The notes beneath the pieces are model-generated. The model was given only the letters and a program-made list of their open reading frames with translations. It was not told the DNA's origin and made no database searches. Made by a program: the position numbers and the translations under genes. A stretch of DNA of 64,000 nt from Maricaulis sp048268525 (GTDB taxonomy: Bacteria > Pseudomonadota > Alphaproteobacteria > Caulobacterales > Maricaulaceae), in contig NZ_JBLWVH010000017.1 in the NCBI RefSeq assembly GCF_048268525.1, forward strand, positions 1-64,000, given 5' to 3'. Shown here in pieces: positions 52,770-61,558 of the stretch; positions within the stretch are counted from its first letter, which is position 1, and every line of letters begins with the position of its first letter.

Positions 52770-54059
52770 TCAGGCGCCATTCACCACCACATCATCCGGG
52801 CTGACCGAGACACGCAGCTTGGTGATCTGGTTGCGGCGACGCTCGACGACTTCGAAGCGGGCGCCGTGGAAGCCGAAAACCTGACCGCGTTCCGGTATGG
52901 TCTGGGCTTCATGGATGACCAGGCCGGCAATGGTCACGGCCTCCTCGTCCGGCAGTTCCCAGTCGAGCGCCCGGTTGAGGTCGCGGATCGGCAGGTCACC
53001 ATCGACCAGCCAGATGCCATCGCCGTCAGGCTGGATGCCCTCAACCGCGACATCGTGCTCGTCCTCGATCGCGCCGACGATTTCCTCGAGGATGTCCTCC
53101 AGCGTCACCAGACCCATCAGCGCGCCATACTCGTCGACGACCAGGGCAAAGTGCTCGCGCTTTTCGCGGAAGGCGTTGAGCTGGTCGAGGACCTCGGTGG
53201 TTTCCGGTACGAACCAGGCGTCGCGCCGCAAGGCGTCGATATCAATGACAGAGGCATTGCCGTCGGCTTCGTGGAGGGCGCGAGCAATGTCACGGACATG
53301 CAGGATGCCGATGATATTCTCGGTATCGCCCTTGTAGATCGGCAGGCGCGTATGGGGCGAGTGAAGCGCCTCGGTGACAATCGCTTCGGAGGGCTTGTCA
53401 GCGTCGATCATCACGATCGATTTGCGGTGCACCATGATGTCATCAACGGTCAGGTCGCGCAGGTCGAGCACGCCGCCCAGCATGTCGCGGTCATCCTTGA
53501 CCACCCCGCCTTCCTCGTGGTGCAGCGCGATGGCGCCGCGCAGCTCGTCATGGGATGACAGGACCGGTCCGTCCACATTGGCGCCGAACATGCGCAACAC
53601 ATTGCGGACCACGAACTGGACAGCACCGACCAGGGGCGCGAACACCCGGACGATGATCAGGATCGGCCGTGAAACCGCCAGCGCGAACCGTTCCGGATTC
53701 GACAGGGCGTAGGTCTTCGGCATCACCTCGGCAAAGACCAGGACCAGGATGGTCATGACCAGGGTCGCCCAGACGACGCTGTTGCCGCCCAGCAGGGTCT
53801 CGAACAATTGCCCGGCAATCATCGACGCCAGGATGTTGACGAGATTGTTGCCGAGCAGGATTGAACCCAGAAGGCCTTCGCCGTCGGAAATCAGGATATT
53901 GACCCGCGCGGCAGCCGGATTCTTGTCGCGTTCGAGCTGCAGCATGCGGGCGCGGGAAGTCGCGGTCAGCGAGGTTTCCGAGCCGGAAAAGAAGGCTGAC
54001 AGCAATAGCAGGCCGACAATGGTGAGGGCCGGTCCGATGATCGTCCAGTCGAGGCTCAT
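52770..54059 (-). CDS. CNNM/CorC-type membrane protein (HlyC/CorC family)
   Basis: 429 residues. An N-terminal DUF21 domain with four membrane helices (GLLLLSAFFSGSETSLTATS start) is followed by a CBS pair (DIMVHRKSIVMIDAD, FALVVDEYGALMGLVTLEDILEEIVG) and a CorC_HlyC domain. Such proteins take part in magnesium/cobalt efflux. It overlaps aroB by 4 bases, so it is the last gene of the aroK-aroB transcript. Confidence 0.9.
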   Translation of the reverse strand: MSLDWTIIGPALTIVGLLLLSAFFSGSETSLTATSRARMLQLERDKNPAAARVNILISDGEGLLGSILLGNNLVNILASMIAGQLFETLLGGNSVVWATLVMTILVLVFAEVMPKTYALSNPERFALAVSRPILIIVRVFAPLVGAVQFVVRNVLRMFGANVDGPVLSSHDELRGAIALHHEEGGVVKDDRDMLGGVLDLRDLTVDDIMVHRKSIVMIDADKPSEAIVTEALHSPHTRLPIYKGDTENIIGILHVRDIARALHEADGNASVIDIDALRRDAWFVPETTEVLDQLNAFREKREHFALVVDEYGALMGLVTLEDILEEIVGAIEDEHDVAVEGIQPDGDGIWLVDGDLPIRDLNRALDWELPDEEAVTIAGLVIHEAQTIPERGQVFGFHGARFEVVERRRNQITKLRVSVSPDDVVVNGA

Positions 54060-55159
54060 GAGAGCTGGGTCTCCATAAAGGTGAGAAGGTCGGCTTCATC
54101 GGCGGCGTGGTCAATGAAGGCGTCGCCGATGGCGCGGGCGAGGATGAGGGTGATGCGGCCGTCGCGGTTCTTCTTGTCGTCCCGCATGCGGGAGACAAGG
54201 CTGGCGGCGTCCCAGTCAGTATGGGCCAGCTCGCCGGGGCTCGCTGGCAGGCCGACCGTGCGCAGATGGGCCGCAACCCGCGCCGCGTTTTCAGCGCTGC
54301 AATCGCCGCGACGGGCGGAATAGGCAAAGGCCAGTGCCGTTCCGACGGCGACAGCCTCGCCATGACGGATCACGTCCTTGGGGGCGTCGGCCTCGAAGGC
54401 ATGTCCGAATGTATGGCCCAGATTGAGCAGGGCGCGGACACCGGTCTCGCGCTCGTCCTCGGCGACGATCCGCGCCTTGAAGGCGACAGCCGCTGCGACG
54501 GCCCGGTCCAGATCGGCCCCGTCGAGCACGTCCGGGCCAGCCGCTACGAGCTGCTCGAACAGCGGGGCGTCGCCGATCAGCGCCGCCTTGACGATCTCCG
54601 CATAGCCGGCCCGGCGCTCGCGGTCCGGGAGCGTGGCCAGGAGGTCGCGATCAGCGATCACCAGTTTGGGCTGATGGAAACTGCCGGCGAAATTCTTGCC
54701 ATGTGTGGTGTTGATCCCGGTCTTGCCGCCGACCGAACTGTCGACCTGGGCGAGCAGGGTGGTCGGGATCTGGATGAAGTTGACGCCGCGCTTGGTCACG
54801 GCTGCTGCAAAGCCGGTCAGGTCGCCAATGACACCGCCGCCCAGCGCGATCACGGCTTCGGAGCGCTCGATATTGCGGTCCAGCAGCGCGTCGACAACCT
54901 GTTCCAGCCCGGCCCAACTCTTCGATGTTTCACCCGGTGCGACAATGACCGGTTCGACGCGCAGGCCCAGTTCGGTCAACTGCTCTTCCATGGCAGCGAG
55001 GTGAAGGTCGGCGACATGACGGTCGGTCACGAGGATGGCCCGGCCGCGCGGGAAATGGGCGGCCAGCTCCGGCCCGGCTGCGGACAGGGCGCCGGCGCCG
55101 ACCAGCACGTCATAGGCCCGGTCTCCCAGGCCGACGGCGACCCGCAGAATGTCACTCAC
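54056..55159 (-). CDS. aroB: 3-dehydroquinate synthase
   Basis: 367 residues. ALGGGVIGDLTGFAAA and RGVNFIQIPTTLLAQVDSSVGGKTGIN are the NAD and substrate site blocks, and NLGHTFGHAFEAD carries the zinc His residues. It makes 3-dehydroquinate from DAHP, step two of the shikimate pathway. It overlaps aroK by 4 bases upstream, and the CNNM-type gene downstream, in one operon. Confidence 0.96.
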   Translation of the reverse strand: MSDILRVAVGLGDRAYDVLVGAGALSAAGPELAAHFPRGRAILVTDRHVADLHLAAMEEQLTELGLRVEPVIVAPGETSKSWAGLEQVVDALLDRNIERSEAVIALGGGVIGDLTGFAAAVTKRGVNFIQIPTTLLAQVDSSVGGKTGINTTHGKNFAGSFHQPKLVIADRDLLATLPDRERRAGYAEIVKAALIGDAPLFEQLVAAGPDVLDGADLDRAVAAAVAFKARIVAEDERETGVRALLNLGHTFGHAFEADAPKDVIRHGEAVAVGTALAFAYSARRGDCSAENAARVAAHLRTVGLPASPGELAHTDWDAASLVSRMRDDKKNRDGRITLILARAIGDAFIDHAADEADLLTFMETQLS

Positions 55160-55695
55160 GCCCTCGCCTCCCGGCTTTCCAGTGCCTGCAAAATCGTGTC
55201 GAGCGTGATCTGGTGTGACCCGCCGGACGCATCCACATGAATGTCCGCTTCTGCATACGCGGCCTGCCGCTTGTTGAGCAAGGTCCTCAGCACGGTTTCC
55301 GGGTCTTCATCGCGCAGCAGCGGGCGGGTGTCGCGGCGGGCGACGCGTTGCACCAGGGTTTCGACATCGGCCTGCAGCCAGATCGAGGTCGCCAGCGCCT
55401 TGACCCGGTCGCGGGTCTCGCCATCGACAAAGGCACCGCCGCCAAGCGCCAGCACCATGGGCGGCTCCTCCAGCAGGCGGGCGATGACCTTGCGCTCGCC
55501 ATCGCGGAAGGCGTGCTCGCCGAAATCCTCGAATATCTCTGACACGCTGCGTCCGGCGGCTTTTTCGACTTCCTCGTCGGCGTCGCGAAACTGCAGTTTC
55601 AGGGCATGCGCCAGGCGGCGACCAACTGTGGTCTTGCCGACGCCCATCAAGCCGATGAGCACGAGCGATTTCCGCGGTTTGTAGGCGTAGGACAT
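55156..55695 (-). CDS. aroK: shikimate kinase
   Basis: 179 residues. The P-loop is GLMGVGKTTVGRRLA, then FRDADEEVEKAAGRSVSEIF (with the shikimate-contact Asp) and ALGGGAFVD, where the GGG loop binds shikimate. It phosphorylates shikimate. The gene overlaps aroB, the standard proteobacterial aroK-aroB pair. About 107 bases separate it from the divergent small ORF, the likely place of both promoters. Confidence 0.95.
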   Translation of the reverse strand: MSYAYKPRKSLVLIGLMGVGKTTVGRRLAHALKLQFRDADEEVEKAAGRSVSEIFEDFGEHAFRDGERKVIARLLEEPPMVLALGGGAFVDGETRDRVKALATSIWLQADVETLVQRVARRDTRPLLRDEDPETVLRTLLNKRQAAYAEADIHVDASGGSHQITLDTILQALESREARA

Positions 55696-55802
55696 GCTAG
55701 CGGTATAAACGGTCTGGAAATCGCCGCAATCAGGGTTAGGGTCGGATACTGACTGACCCGCAGCTGTGTGGCGGGTTTTCGAGGGATTGAGGAGTCGGAT
55801 TC

Positions 55803-55943
55803 ATGCGTGGTTTTCTGGTGGGTGTGGCGGTTATCGCCGGTCTCGTCGCGATCGGATTCGGCACGCTGGTCATGATCGCCAACGGCCTTGAACCGACCCG
55901 GGAGAATGTGCGTGTCGAGCTGGAAGACGATTTCCCGCGCTAG
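55803..55943 (+). CDS. 46-residue single-span membrane protein
   Basis: A short frame coding for 46 residues: MRGFLVGVAVIAGLVAIGFG, then TLVMIANGLEPTRENV and a charged tail RVELEDDFPR. One hydrophobic helix at residues 4-26 and an acidic cytosolic or periplasmic tail. GAGGAG at 55788-55793, nine bases before the ATG, and the clean stop support real coding. Its 3' end overlaps the next gene by about 30-40 bases in another frame. No family recognised. Confidence 0.6.
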   Translation: MRGFLVGVAVIAGLVAIGFGTLVMIANGLEPTRENVRVELEDDFPR

Positions 55944-57555
55944 CCTGCTGGCTGCGCTGCTGGGCGGAGCCGCCACAGCCCAAAACCCGATCGAGGTCGA
56001 ACGCCTTGACGCGCTCGATCCGCTCGAGGTTTCCCTGACCTCTCGCGGACTTGGCGAGCGGCAGTGGACCGGGACCGGACGCGACATGGCCGAAGCCGCG
56101 CTGATGCGCCTGCCCGGCACCGGCGATGGCGGTTATGCCAGTGAGGCGCTCGGCGATACCGCCCGTCTTATCCTGTTGTCCGGCGGACAGCCGCCGGCCG
56201 GTGGACGCGGCGACGCCAGGCTGGCGGTGCTGCGGCTCGACCGGCTGCTGGCAGCGGGCGGCGCCTATGACGCCTTTGATCTGCTGGAGCGCACGCCGAA
56301 TGTGAACCGCCAACCGGAGTTGGCCCGCTGGCATGCCGAGCTGGGCTTTGCCACTGGCCAGAGCGAACGCGCCTGCCAGACCGCCAATGCCCTGATCGAA
56401 AACCGCGACGCGCCGGAATGGCTGCGTCGCCGCGCTTTCTGTCTGGCCCTGGAAGGGCAGGGCGCCGCGGCCGAGCTCACCGCCGAGCTGGCCCGGTCCC
56501 AGTCCGAAGACGAGGATTTCGACGCCCGCCTGTTCGCCTACACCCTGGCGACACCGGTCGCCGATACGGTCGGGCCGGCTGACAGCGGTCTCGACCTGGC
56601 GATGGCGCAGGCCCTGCTCGATCCGGAAGCCGACATGCCACCGATCGCAGACACGGCGCCAGCCTGGCTGATCGCGCTCGGCCACCGTCCGCCCTTCGAG
56701 ACGCCCCGTATCGCCGATACGGCCGCCGCGCTTGACGCCGCGCTGGAGTTGACGGGTCGCGAGCGGCATCATGCCCTTGAAGATGTTCTGGCTAATGGTG
56801 AGGACCGGGAAGTGGCCGCCTTGGCGCTGGGTCACCTGCTGGCCGATACGGGCAGTGCTGCACGCTTCATCCATGTGGCCCGCCATCACGGCACCGAGGT
56901 TGAATCCCTGCCGGTGACCGAAGCGACGCTTGCGCATGGCTATGACATTGCCCTGGCGTCGATGATCGTTGGCGATTTGCGGGCCGCGGCCCGTTGGCGC
57001 AACGCCCTGCTGGATGGTCCACCCCGTCGGATTTCACCGGCGGCGCTGGCCGGGCAACCGATCGTCGAGACCGCTGACGGTCAACTCGTCTACGCCGACG
57101 GGACACCGGTCGATGCCGTGCAGCCCGAATGGGTTCCGCCATCACCGCAGCGCATGGTCACGCTCGACCTGTCGCTGGCCATCGCGCGCGATGCCCTGTC
57201 GGGCGGGAATTTCGATGCCGTGTTCGCGGCATGGATCGAGAGCCAGGGTGAGGCGGCGCTCGGTGAGCAATTGGCGCTGGCAGAGCTCGGTGCCGTTCTG
57301 CCGCAGAACGCCCGGCTGGCGGTGCTCGGCCGGGAAGCGGTTGCCACCGCGCCGGAATGGCCGGTGATGGAAATGGCGATGCGCTCCGGTGCCCGGGCCG
57401 AAACGGCGCTGCTGGCTGTCAGCCTGCTCAATCGCCCGGAGACTTCGGCGGACCCTGTGGTGTTCAGCCGGTCCATCGCGGGCCTGGACGCGGCCGGCCT
57501 GCGCGACAATGCGCTGGCGCTGGTGCTGGAGCGTGTGATCACGAGGTCGCGGTGA
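55912..57555 (+). CDS. secreted alpha-helical repeat protein of unknown function
   Basis: About 547 residues. The N-terminus (RASLLAALLGGAATAQ) is a signal peptide. The body is helical and rich in Ala, Leu and Glu, with repeated helix pairs (ALGDTARLILLSGG, ALALGHLLADTGSAARFIHV, LSLAIARDALSGGNFDAVFA), a TPR/solenoid-like pattern without a consensus match. The GTG at 55912 with GGGAG seven bases upstream is my choice; ATG 55906 is a near alternative. It overlaps xerD by 4 bases (GTGA), so it may be co-expressed with it. Confidence 0.7.
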   Translation: MSSWKTISRASLLAALLGGAATAQNPIEVERLDALDPLEVSLTSRGLGERQWTGTGRDMAEAALMRLPGTGDGGYASEALGDTARLILLSGGQPPAGGRGDARLAVLRLDRLLAAGGAYDAFDLLERTPNVNRQPELARWHAELGFATGQSERACQTANALIENRDAPEWLRRRAFCLALEGQGAAAELTAELARSQSEDEDFDARLFAYTLATPVADTVGPADSGLDLAMAQALLDPEADMPPIADTAPAWLIALGHRPPFETPRIADTAAALDAALELTGRERHHALEDVLANGEDREVAALALGHLLADTGSAARFIHVARHHGTEVESLPVTEATLAHGYDIALASMIVGDLRAAARWRNALLDGPPRRISPAALAGQPIVETADGQLVYADGTPVDAVQPEWVPPSPQRMVTLDLSLAIARDALSGGNFDAVFAAWIESQGEAALGEQLALAELGAVLPQNARLAVLGREAVATAPEWPVMEMAMRSGARAETALLAVSLLNRPETSADPVVFSRSIAGLDAAGLRDNALALVLERVITRSR

Positions 57556-58517
57556 GCCAAGCGCCGTCCGGTGCCGGCCATGCCAATGGCATCCTGATCG
57601 AGCTGTTTCTCGACATGATGGCCGCCGAGCGCGGCGCGTCCCCCAATACTCTGGATGCCTATCGCCGTGACCTGTCTGACGTCGCCGTTCGCCTGTCCGG
57701 CCATAGCCTGGAAACCGCATCCACGCCCGATCTTGAAGGCGTTCTCGCGAGCATGGCCGCCGATGGCCTGGCCGCTTCGACCGCAGCCCGGCGCCTGTCG
57801 GCGATCAAGCGCTTCTACCGCTTTCTGCTGTCTGATGGTGTGCGCGAGGACAATCCGGCCACGCCCTTGCGGGCGCCCAAGCAGGGCCGTTCGCTGCCGA
57901 AGATCCTGACCGAGGCCGATGTCGACCGGCTGTTCGACGCCGCCGCCGCACTGCCCGGCGCTGCCGGCCTGCGAACGCGGGCCCTGATGGAGCTCCTTTA
58001 TGCGGGAGGTTTGCGGGTGACCGAGCTGGTCTCGCTGCCGCTGGGCGCTTTTGTCCGGGCCGAGCGTTGTATCCAGATAACCGGCAAGGGCGGCCGCGAA
58101 CGGCTGGTCCCGCTGACCGAGGCAGCGCTCGAGGCCGTCGCCGACTACAAGGCGGTCCGGGAGACCCACCTGCCGGCCGACAAGGCGAAAGCGGGCAGGG
58201 CCGCGCGCTTCCTGTTCCCGTCGCGCACCGCCAAGGCGGGCCATCTGACCCGGGAACGTTTTGCGCAAATCCTCTCGGACCTGACCCTGGCAGCCGGTCT
58301 CGATCCGGCCAAAGTCTCGCCCCATGTCCTGCGCCATGCCTTCGCCACGCACCTGCTGGCGCGCGGTGCGGATCTTCGCAGCGTGCAGATCCTGTTGGGG
58401 CATGCCGATGTTTCCACGACCCAGATCTATACCCATGTCCTTGACGAGAGACTGAAATCTCTCGTTCAGTCCGCTCACCCGCTCGCGCGCCGCGCGGATG
58501 ACGATCCGCCCGATTGA
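57552..58517 (+). CDS. xerD: tyrosine recombinase XerD
   Basis: About 321 residues. N-terminal core-binding domain (FLDMMAAERGASPNTLDAYRRD) and C-terminal catalytic domain. Catalytic residues: Arg in LLYAGGLRVTEL, Lys in GKGGRERLVPL, His and Arg in HVLRHAFATHLLARGADL, His in LLGHADVSTTQ and Tyr in IYTHV. XerD with XerC resolves chromosome dimers at dif. The GTG start overlaps the upstream stop (GTGA). It is chromosomal housekeeping, not a phage integrase, to judge by its neighbours. Confidence 0.92.
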   Translation: MSQAPSGAGHANGILIELFLDMMAAERGASPNTLDAYRRDLSDVAVRLSGHSLETASTPDLEGVLASMAADGLAASTAARRLSAIKRFYRFLLSDGVREDNPATPLRAPKQGRSLPKILTEADVDRLFDAAAALPGAAGLRTRALMELLYAGGLRVTELVSLPLGAFVRAERCIQITGKGGRERLVPLTEAALEAVADYKAVRETHLPADKAKAGRAARFLFPSRTAKAGHLTRERFAQILSDLTLAAGLDPAKVSPHVLRHAFATHLLARGADLRSVQILLGHADVSTTQIYTHVLDERLKSLVQSAHPLARRADDDPPD

Positions 58518-58609
58518 CGTATGCGTAAGCACGGTTTTTGAGGCTTGTGGCGCCGGGACCGGGTGGTTAGGTTGCCCCCCACTTTGGTGTTCACAGGCGT
58601 TGGCAGGGC

Positions 58610-59581
58610 ATGTCCGACCCCACACGTACCTATCTCGATTTCGAACGGCCGCTGGCCGAATTGGAAGCCAAGATCGAAGAGCTCGAATCCCTTGCGGGTG
58701 AAGACTCTCCGGACATGGCGGAAGAGACTGCGCGCTTGCGCCAGAAGGCGGCCGAGCAACTCGCCGCGCTCTATTCCAAGCTCGATCCCTGGCGCAAGAC
58801 GCTGGTCGCCCGGCATCCCGAGCGACCGCATTTTCGTGATTACCGCAAGGCGCTGATCGAGGATTTCGAGGAAATGTGCGGCGATCGCCGTTTCTCCGAA
58901 GACGCAGCCATCGTTGGCGGTCTGGGCCGTTTCCGGGGTCGCTCGGTGGTCGTGATCGGCCATGAGAAAGGCCACGACACCGAGACCCGCATCAAGCACA
59001 ATTTCGGCATGGCGCGTCCGGAAGGCTATCGCAAGGCGATCCGCCTGATGGACCTGGCCGAGAAATTCAACCTGCCGGTGCTGACCTTCGTCGATACCGC
59101 AGGCGCTTATCCCGGCCTCGGCGCGGAAGAGCGCGGCCAGTCCGAAGCCATCGCCCGCTCGACCGAGCGCTGCCTGACGCTGGGTACGCCGCTGATTTCC
59201 ACCATTACCGGCGAAGGCGGGTCCGGCGGCGCCGTGGCCCTGGCCAGCGCCAATGTCGTGATGATGCTGGAACACTCGATCTATTCAGTGATCTCGCCGG
59301 AAGGCTGCGCCTCGATCCTGTGGAAGGATTCGGCCCGGGCCAAGGATGCCGCCGTGGCCATGAAGGTGACCGCGCCGGACCTGCTGGCCATGAAGATCGT
59401 CGACCAGGTCATTCCTGAACCGATCGGCGGTGCCCATCGCCACGCCGCCGCGACCATGACCACGGTCGGCAACGCCATCGAAAAACATCTCGGCGAGCTG
59501 GAACAGATGGACGCCAAGGCCCTGCGCCAGCAACGCCGGGAGCGCTTCCTCGCGATCGGGCGGACGCTTCCCGGGGCTTAG
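58610..59581 (+). CDS. accA: acetyl-CoA carboxylase carboxyltransferase subunit alpha
   Basis: 323 residues. YLDFERPLAELEAKIEELES opens the protein and KFNLPVLTFVDTAGAYPGLGAEERGQSEAIA with STITGEGGSGGAVALA holds the acetyl-CoA and carboxyl-biotin site motifs. With AccD it transfers the carboxyl group from biotin to acetyl-CoA, the first step of fatty acid synthesis. It lies 92 bases after xerD, as in many alphaproteobacteria. It converges with the EamA gene. Confidence 0.96.
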   Translation: MSDPTRTYLDFERPLAELEAKIEELESLAGEDSPDMAEETARLRQKAAEQLAALYSKLDPWRKTLVARHPERPHFRDYRKALIEDFEEMCGDRRFSEDAAIVGGLGRFRGRSVVVIGHEKGHDTETRIKHNFGMARPEGYRKAIRLMDLAEKFNLPVLTFVDTAGAYPGLGAEERGQSEAIARSTERCLTLGTPLISTITGEGGSGGAVALASANVVMMLEHSIYSVISPEGCASILWKDSARAKDAAVAMKVTAPDLLAMKIVDQVIPEPIGGAHRHAAATMTTVGNAIEKHLGELEQMDAKALRQQRRERFLAIGRTLPGA

Positions 59582-60459
59582 GCACGTTGGTCGGCGACCG
59601 GCCCGGGTTGTGAACCCGCCGCCGAGGTCTGGCTCAGCCACAGGCTGGCCATGACTACGGCAATGCCGGCGATCTGGCTGGCTGACAGGCTCTGCCCGAG
59701 CACGATCCACCCCAGACAGACCGCCGTCATCGGACTGAGAAAGCCCAGCAGGGTGGCGCGTGACGGGCCGATAACGGCCAGTCCGCGAAACCAGATCCAG
59801 TAAGTCAGCGCCGCTCCCGGAATGGCCAGCCAGGCCAGGCCGGTCAGTGTCAGCGGATTGAGGGGCGGCAGGCCGCCATCCACGAGGAAGGCCAGCGGGA
59901 CCAGCATCACACCGCCGGCAGTCAGCTGCCAGGCCGTAAGGGTGAGGGCCGAGACGGGGAATTGCCAGCGCCGGGTCAGCACGCTGCCGGCCGCCATGGC
60001 CAGCGCGCCGCCAAGACCGGCCAGCACCCCGATCATGTCCATTTCAGCATCGCCCGTGATCACCAGCAGAGCGACGCCTGCCAGTCCGGCAAAACCAGCC
60101 AGGACCTGCCGCGGTCCGATCGGGGTCGAAAGCGCGAGCCGGGCCAGGGCGATGACGATCAGCGGCTGGATGGCGCCGACGGTCGCCGCGACCCCGCCGG
60201 GCAGGCGGTAGGCGGCAATATTCAGCAGGCTCCAGAACAGGGTGAAATTCAGCCCGCCCAGGACCAGAAGTTTGCCCAGCCAGGGGCGTTTGGGCAGTTG
60301 CCGCACGATCAACAAGAGCAGCAGCCCGGCAGGCAGGGCCCGCAGGCAGGCAATGCCGAGCGCATGGCCTTCCGGCAGGGCCAGGGTGATGGCGAGGTAG
60401 GAACACCCCCAGACCGCCGGGGCCAGTGCTGTGAGCGCGATGTCGGACCAGCGCGGCAT
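59578..60459 (-). CDS. EamA family (DMT) transporter
   Basis: 293 residues with ten hydrophobic helices in two five-helix halves (PAVWGCSYLAITLALPEG ... and WLAIPGAALTYWIWFRGLAV ...). The EamA family exports small metabolites or amino acids. It follows the cyclase gene by only 2 bases, so it is co-transcribed with it and could move the cyclase's substrate or product. Confidence 0.88.
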   Translation of the reverse strand: MPRWSDIALTALAPAVWGCSYLAITLALPEGHALGIACLRALPAGLLLLLIVRQLPKRPWLGKLLVLGGLNFTLFWSLLNIAAYRLPGGVAATVGAIQPLIVIALARLALSTPIGPRQVLAGFAGLAGVALLVITGDAEMDMIGVLAGLGGALAMAAGSVLTRRWQFPVSALTLTAWQLTAGGVMLVPLAFLVDGGLPPLNPLTLTGLAWLAIPGAALTYWIWFRGLAVIGPSRATLLGFLSPMTAVCLGWIVLGQSLSASQIAGIAVVMASLWLSQTSAAGSQPGPVADQRA

Positions 60460-60461
60460 GG

Positions 60462-61448
60462 TCAGTCCCCCACCGGCAGGGCAATCGGCCGCAACGGGGC
60501 GGCATCGGCGCCGCGCAGACGCAGCGAGGCGGCGATGAAGGCGAACTCGTGCACGCCGTCGCGGGCCAACGCCTCGAGGTCGACCAGTTCCAGGATCGGG
60601 ATGCCGGATTGGGCCAGCAGGAAGGTGTGGACCGGCACGTAATTGCCATCCACTTCCGACGGGAAGGCCTCAAAACTCAGATTATCGGCGCCGACAATCA
60701 TCGCGCCTGCCTCTGCCAGGTGTCGGGCTGCCTCCATGCCCAGGCCCGGGGCATTGTCCATGTAGGCGTCGGCCTGGTGATAGAGCTGCATGCGTCCGGT
60801 ACGGATCAGGACGACATCGCCGGGCTCGATCGCCAGCCCCTGGCGGGCCAGGGCGGCGTCGATGTCCTCTGCACTGACCCGATAGCCCGGCTCGAGCATG
60901 TCGATCCCGAACAGGGCCGGCAGGTCGACCAGCAGGCCGCGGGCAATGATCGGCGGCAAGGCGCCGGCATCGGCATGCTGCCAGCCGCGATCGCCGAGAT
61001 GCGCGTCGGCACTGAACCCGTTCCAGATGCGTCCATCCAGACCGAAATGGCTGAGCGCGTCGATATGCGTGCCGGTATGGGCGTACATGCTGAAGGCCGA
61101 GCCGGAATAGCTGACATGGGCATTGACCTCGCGACCGACACCGACCGGATCGTCGATCCGGGTGCCACGCGGCGTGTGGGTCATCCACATCCGGTAGTGC
61201 GGGTCGCCGGCGGCCTGCCAGCTGGGCATGCCGATGAAGTATTCGACGGACAGGTCATAAGGGCCGCCCGGTGCGATGCGCGACAGGATGTCCGCCTGGC
61301 TGGACGCCGTCATCAGGTTGAGACGGCCGATCTCGTCTTGCGGCCCCCAGGGGCTGCGGCCGACATCCTGGGCGTAGGCCGTCGAGATGGCGAGGACGCC
61401 GAGCAAGGCTGATGCTGCGAGGCTTAGAGAGAGCAGGGATCTGGACAT
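60462..61448 (-). CDS. secreted cyclase family (kynurenine formamidase-like) hydrolase
   Basis: 328 residues with a signal peptide (to about residue 27, ending AYAQD). The metal site HTGTHIDALSHFG is the HxGTHxDxxxH motif of the cyclase/kynurenine formamidase family (PF04199), followed by PGDVVLIRTGR. These enzymes hydrolyse amides or esters using zinc or manganese. It is in one transcript with an EamA transporter and is divergent from a LysR regulator, a typical catabolic arrangement. Confidence 0.88.
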   Translation of the reverse strand: MSRSLLSLSLAASALLGVLAISTAYAQDVGRSPWGPQDEIGRLNLMTASSQADILSRIAPGGPYDLSVEYFIGMPSWQAAGDPHYRMWMTHTPRGTRIDDPVGVGREVNAHVSYSGSAFSMYAHTGTHIDALSHFGLDGRIWNGFSADAHLGDRGWQHADAGALPPIIARGLLVDLPALFGIDMLEPGYRVSAEDIDAALARQGLAIEPGDVVLIRTGRMQLYHQADAYMDNAPGLGMEAARHLAEAGAMIVGADNLSFEAFPSEVDGNYVPVHTFLLAQSGIPILELVDLEALARDGVHEFAFIAASLRLRGADAAPLRPIALPVGD

Positions 61449-61558
61449 GGAAACCTCCGGTAATTGGCGGTCAGGCCGCGATGCCGGAAGAGATATGGCT
61501 TTGCTGGACTTGGGATAATCGACATAATTCTCACTGCAATGTTTCGCAGGAGTGCACG

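Noticed and set aside
57552..58517. Possible phage integrase
   Set aside because: Neighbours accA, aroK and aroB and the lack of an att site or phage gene show it is the housekeeping XerD.
57090..58625. 511-residue open frame on the minus strand
   Set aside because: It is antisense to xerD and the end of the helical repeat gene; xerD has all catalytic residues.
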